Positions 19,961 through 22,450 of a DNA stretch of 22,450 bases are shown here, piece by piece (position 1 is the first letter of the stretch; each line of letters opens with the position of its first letter). The position numbers and the translations under genes are program-made. Origin of the DNA: DATACN01 sp038215095 (GTDB lineage: Bacteria > Actinomycetota > Thermoleophilia > Solirubrobacterales > Thermoleophilaceae). Below the pieces are notes generated by a model. The model did no database searches, had not been told where the DNA came from, and saw only the letters and a list, made by a program, of their open reading frames with translations. Where the stretch lies: NCBI GenBank assembly GCA_038215095.1, contig JBBQRG010000050.1:1-22450 (forward strand), read 5' to 3'.

Positions 19961-21219
19961 GCCGCGGGCTGCTCCACGCCGTCTTCAACCGCATCCGCCA
20001 CGGGCGCGTGGAGCTGCGCGAGGGCGGGCGCGTTCACCACTACGGGCCGCCGGACGCCGAGCTCCGCGCGGTCGTGACCATGCACAGCCCGAAGGCGTGG
20101 CGGGCCTGGACGCGCGGCAGCACCGGCATGGCCGAGAGCTACGCCGACGGGCTCTGGGACTGCGACGACCTGGTGGTGCTGGTGCGCATCGCCGCGCGCG
20201 AGATGCGCCGCTACGACCGCGCGCGCCGCGCGCTGGTGCCGCTGCAGCAGCTGGCCGCGATGGTGCCGCGCAACAGCAGGCTGCGCGCGCGCAAGCACAT
20301 CGCCGCCCACTACGACCTCGGCGACGACCTCTTCGAGCTGTTCCTCGACGACGGCATGACGTATTCGAGCGCGCTGTTCGAGGACGGATCGGAGACCCTC
20401 GAGGAGGCCCAGGACGCAAAGCTCGACCAGATCTGCCGGCGGCTGGAGCTCAAGCCCGACGACCACCTGCTCGAGATCGGCAGCGGCTGGGGCTCGCTGA
20501 GCCTGCACGCGGCGTCGAGGTACGGCTGCCGCGTGACCACGGCCACGATCTCCGAGGCTCAGCACGCGCGCACGCTCGCCCGCGTGCGAGAGGCCGGCCT
20601 GGAGAACCAGGTCGAGGTGGTGCTGAGCGACTACCGCGACCTCCACGGCGAGTACGACAAGCTCGTCTCGGTCGAGATGATCGAGGCCGTGGGCCGGCAG
20701 TACTTCAACCTCTTCTTCGAACGCTGCTCGGAGCTGCTCCACCCCGAGGGCCTGATGCTGCTCCAGGCGATCCTCATCGAGGACTCCGCCTACGACGCCG
20801 AGAAGGCGTCGCGCAGCTTCATCAACAAGCTCATTTTCCCGGGCGGCTGCCTCCCATCGATGCAGGTGATCGAGCGCTGCCTCGATGCGACCGGGCTCGC
20901 GAGCGAGCACGTGGACGACCTGACCGGCAGCTACGTGCTCACGCTTCGCCACTGGCGCGAGCGCTTCCGCGCCGCGCCGGACGAGGCCGCCGCGCACGGC
21001 TACGACCTCCGCTTCCGGCGCCTGTGGGAGCTCTACCTCTGCTACGTCGAGGCGGGCTTCACCGAGCGGCGAATCGAGGACGTGCAGGTGCTGATCGCCG
21101 GGCCGCGCTACCGCGGGTCCCGCGTGAACATGCGCCCGGAGATCGCGTCCAGCAGGAAGGCGGGCCCGCGCGAGGCGAGCTTGGCGAGGGCGGTCTTGCC
21201 GCCCGGCCCCAGCACGTGA
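19957..21219 (+). CDS. Cyclopropane-fatty-acyl-phospholipid synthase-like SAM methyltransferase
   Basis: 420 residues. The SAM-binding motif LLEIGSGWGSLSLHAA starts at about residue 171. The CFA-specific HYDLGDDLFELFLDDGMTYSSALFEDGSETLEEAQDAKLD precedes it, and VSVEMIEAVGRQYFNLFF and INKLIFPGGCLPS follow. It transfers a methylene or methyl group from S-adenosylmethionine to unsaturated acyl chains of membrane phospholipids. Whether the product is a cyclopropane, methyl-branched or other fatty acid cannot be told; the FAD partner leaves room for later redox steps. The recognisable domain ends near AGPRYR (about 21117). The last 34 residues are read through the antisense of the convergent SDR gene, giving a 112-base overlap, so the stop may have been displaced. 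Confidence 0.94.
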   Translation: MSRGLLHAVFNRIRHGRVELREGGRVHHYGPPDAELRAVVTMHSPKAWRAWTRGSTGMAESYADGLWDCDDLVVLVRIAAREMRRYDRARRALVPLQQLAAMVPRNSRLRARKHIAAHYDLGDDLFELFLDDGMTYSSALFEDGSETLEEAQDAKLDQICRRLELKPDDHLLEIGSGWGSLSLHAASRYGCRVTTATISEAQHARTLARVREAGLENQVEVVLSDYRDLHGEYDKLVSVEMIEAVGRQYFNLFFERCSELLHPEGLMLLQAILIEDSAYDAEKASRSFINKLIFPGGCLPSMQVIERCLDATGLASEHVDDLTGSYVLTLRHWRERFRAAPDEAAAHGYDLRFRRLWELYLCYVEAGFTERRIEDVQVLIAGPRYRGSRVNMRPEIASSRKAGPREASLARAVLPPGPST

Positions 21220-21899
21220 TCGCCGGACTCCACGGCGGCCACGACCTTCCGCGCCCACTCCTCGGGCGGCACCTCGTCCCAGCTGGAGGTGTCGAGGTGG
21301 CGGCCGTACACCTCCTTGGTGTCGTCGAGCATGTCGGTGTCCACGCCGGGGGTCACGAGATGCAGCACGGACACCCCGGAGCCCTTCAGCTCTCTCCGCA
21401 GCGACTCGCTGAAGGCCACGACGCCGGTCTTGGCCGCCGAGTAGGTGCTGGCGGCCGGGAACCAGGCGTAGCCGCTGATGCTGGCGTTGTTCACGATCCG
21501 GCCGCGCCGGCGCTGCACCATCCCGGGCAGCACGCGCTTGGTGAGGTGAACCACGCCCAGGAGGTTCACCTGGAACATCGCGTAGATGTCGGCGAGCTCC
21601 TGCTCCTCGAGCAGGCCGCCGGTCATCAGGCCGGCGTTGTTCACCAGCACGCCGACACGGTCGAGCTCGGGGATCGCGTCGCAGCACTCGTCGATCGACT
21701 CGCGCGTGGAGAGGTCCATCCGCACGGGGCGCACGGCCTTGGCGCCGCCCGGAGCCACGTCGATGGGCTCGAAGGCACCGGGGTCGCGCACGCCCGCGAG
21801 CACCAGCTCGAGCGGCCGAGTGGCCAGCTCCGCCGTGATGGCGCGGCCGATTCCGCGGTTGGCGCCCGTCACGAGCGCGATCGAGCCGGAGAGGTCCAT
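21108..21899 (-). CDS. Short-chain dehydrogenase/reductase (SDR)
   Basis: 263 residues. Cofactor loop TGANRGIG is at 11-18, then VLVNNAGLMTGG, and the catalytic Ser-Tyr-Lys in IVNNASISGYAWFPAASTYSAAKTG, followed by LVTPGVDTDM. It is a classical SDR that interconverts an alcohol and a carbonyl with NAD(P)H; the substrate is not evident. The C-terminus GKTALAKLASRGPAFLLDAISG is typical, so the whole frame is real even though its last 112 bases overlap the CFA-like gene. ATG 21899 has no Shine-Dalgarno; TATCTT lies 6 bases upstream, indicating a leaderless start. It diverges from an alpha/beta hydrolase gene. Confidence 0.94.
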   Translation of the reverse strand: MDLSGSIALVTGANRGIGRAITAELATRPLELVLAGVRDPGAFEPIDVAPGGAKAVRPVRMDLSTRESIDECCDAIPELDRVGVLVNNAGLMTGGLLEEQELADIYAMFQVNLLGVVHLTKRVLPGMVQRRRGRIVNNASISGYAWFPAASTYSAAKTGVVAFSESLRRELKGSGVSVLHLVTPGVDTDMLDDTKEVYGRHLDTSSWDEVPPEEWARKVVAAVESGDHVLGPGGKTALAKLASRGPAFLLDAISGRMFTRDPR

Positions 21900-21905
21900 C
21901 AGGTG

Positions 21906-21928
21906 AAGATACGACGCAGCCGTATCGT
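21906..21928. promoter_or_regulatory. Overlapping divergent leaderless promoters with an inverted repeat
   Basis: In the 35-base gap between two divergent start codons, TATCTT (minus, 21906-21911) is 6 bases before the SDR ATG and TATCGT (plus, 21923-21928) is 6 bases before the hydrolase ATG. An inverted repeat GATACG/CGTATC (21908-21913 and 21921-21926, 7-base gap) covers both -10 elements and could be an operator controlling both genes. Confidence 0.5.
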
Positions 21929-21934
21929 CCGATC

Positions 21935-22450
21935 ATGATGTTGAGCCACGAGCGCGCCGGGAGCGGGGAGCCGCTGGTGCTGCTGCACCCCCTCGGCGGC
22001 GAACTGGTGGTGTGGGAGCCGGTGTTCGACCGGTTGGCCGCCGAGCGCGACACGATCGCGCTGGACCTGCCCGGCTTCGGCGCCTCGCCGCCGCTCCCGG
22101 ACGGCAGCGAGCTTACGCCCCAGGCGCTGGCCGCGGCCGTGGCCTCCTTCCTCGACGCGCAGGGTGTGCAGCGCGCCCACCTGGCGGGCAACTCGCTGGG
22201 TGGCTGGGTGGCGCTCGAGCTGGCGAAGGCGGGGCGCGCGCTGTCGGTGACGACCTTCTCGGCCGCCGGCCTGTGGGAGCGGCCGCTGGGTCCGCGCGCC
22301 ACGCCGATCCGCCGCGTGGGCAAGCTGCTGCTGCCGCTCGTGCCGCTGGCCGCCCGCAGCGCGGGCGTTAGGCGAGCGCTGCTGAAGAGCGTGATGGTGC
22401 GCCCGGAGCGGGTGCCGCCGGAAGCGGCCACGCGGCTGGTTCGCGCGTAC
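21935..22450 (+). CDS. Alpha/beta hydrolase, N-terminal 172 residues (runs off the window)
   Basis: Open from ATG 21935 (a second ATG follows at 21938) to the last base. LVLLHPLGGELVVWEPVFDRLAAERDTIALDLPGFGASPP is the first half of an alpha/beta hydrolase fold with the oxyanion region HPLGG. AHLAGNSLGGWVALELAK holds the nucleophile elbow G-N-S-L-G, so the nucleophile is Ser. The catalytic Asp and His would be beyond the window. Family members cleave esters, amides or C-C bonds; the substrate is unknown. The -10-like TATCGT 6 bases before the ATG and the absence of a ribosome site suggest leaderless expression, shared with the divergent SDR. Confidence 0.9.
   Translation, partial: MMLSHERAGSGEPLVLLHPLGGELVVWEPVFDRLAAERDTIALDLPGFGASPPLPDGSELTPQALAAAVASFLDAQGVQRAHLAGNSLGGWVALELAKAGRALSVTTFSAAGLWERPLGPRATPIRRVGKLLLPLVPLAARSAGVRRALLKSVMVRPERVPPEAATRLVRAY

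Noticed and set aside
19936..22431. 831-codon minus-strand open frame antisense to the CFA-like, SDR and hydrolase genes
   Set aside because: Composition is Arg/Ala/His-rich shadow text without motifs. The other frames carry clear conserved domains over the same DNA; long antisense frames are expected at this GC content.

Overview
The window is very GC-rich DNA with densely packed genes, many 4-base start/stop overlaps, frequent GTG/TTG starts and several genes that look leaderless. This, with the gene families present (Mce/MlaD, F420-type deazaflavin reductase, FAD oxidoreductase-DUF1365-CFA cluster, two-domain Ppx), suggests an actinobacterium. By the feel of the proteins I would guess class Thermoleophilia (Solirubrobacter/Conexibacter-like), but that placement is inference. 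There are no phage genes, insertion sequences, CRISPR arrays or rRNA genes.

Layout. (1) 1-1280: the end of an Mce/MlaD gene, a convergent TetR regulator, tRNA-Asp(GTC), and a spacer containing copies of the tRNA 3' end. (2) 1278-3003, minus strand: a deazaflavin-dependent reductase-like gene, an acyl-CoA desaturase and a tiny membrane ORF. (3) 3030-5521: a PhoX-like phosphatase whose Tat signal is broken by an apparent 1-base frameshift, decayed remains of a 5'-nucleotidase and of a convergent membrane-protein gene, and an intact PHP-family phosphatase. (4) 5526-14820: the phosphate block. It holds an OmpR-type response regulator, a divergent receiver-less PhoB-like DNA-binding protein, pstS-pstC-pstA-pstB-phoU-ppx, convergent sixA, and ppk. 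(5) 14804-17522, minus strand: a cNMP-binding protein, a saccharopine-dehydrogenase-like protein and a GH3 glycosidase. (6) 17599-21219: a translationally coupled operon of a small membrane protein, a FAD oxidoreductase, DUF1365 and a cyclopropane-fatty-acid-synthase-like methyltransferase. (7) 21108-22450: an SDR and a divergent alpha/beta hydrolase that runs off the window, sharing a 35-base promoter region.

How it fits together. Regions 3-4 read as a phosphate acquisition, sensing and storage neighbourhood: secreted phosphatases release phosphate, PstSCAB imports it, PhoU reports transport, and Ppk/Ppx make and degrade polyphosphate. The strongest unusual signal is regulatory. Two arrays of four 11-base-spaced repeats precede the receiver-less PhoB-like gene and pstS. 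The two regulators have nearly identical recognition helices, yet no sensor kinase is encoded in the window. Regions 2 and 6 both concern membrane fatty-acid modification (desaturation; methylation or cyclopropanation).
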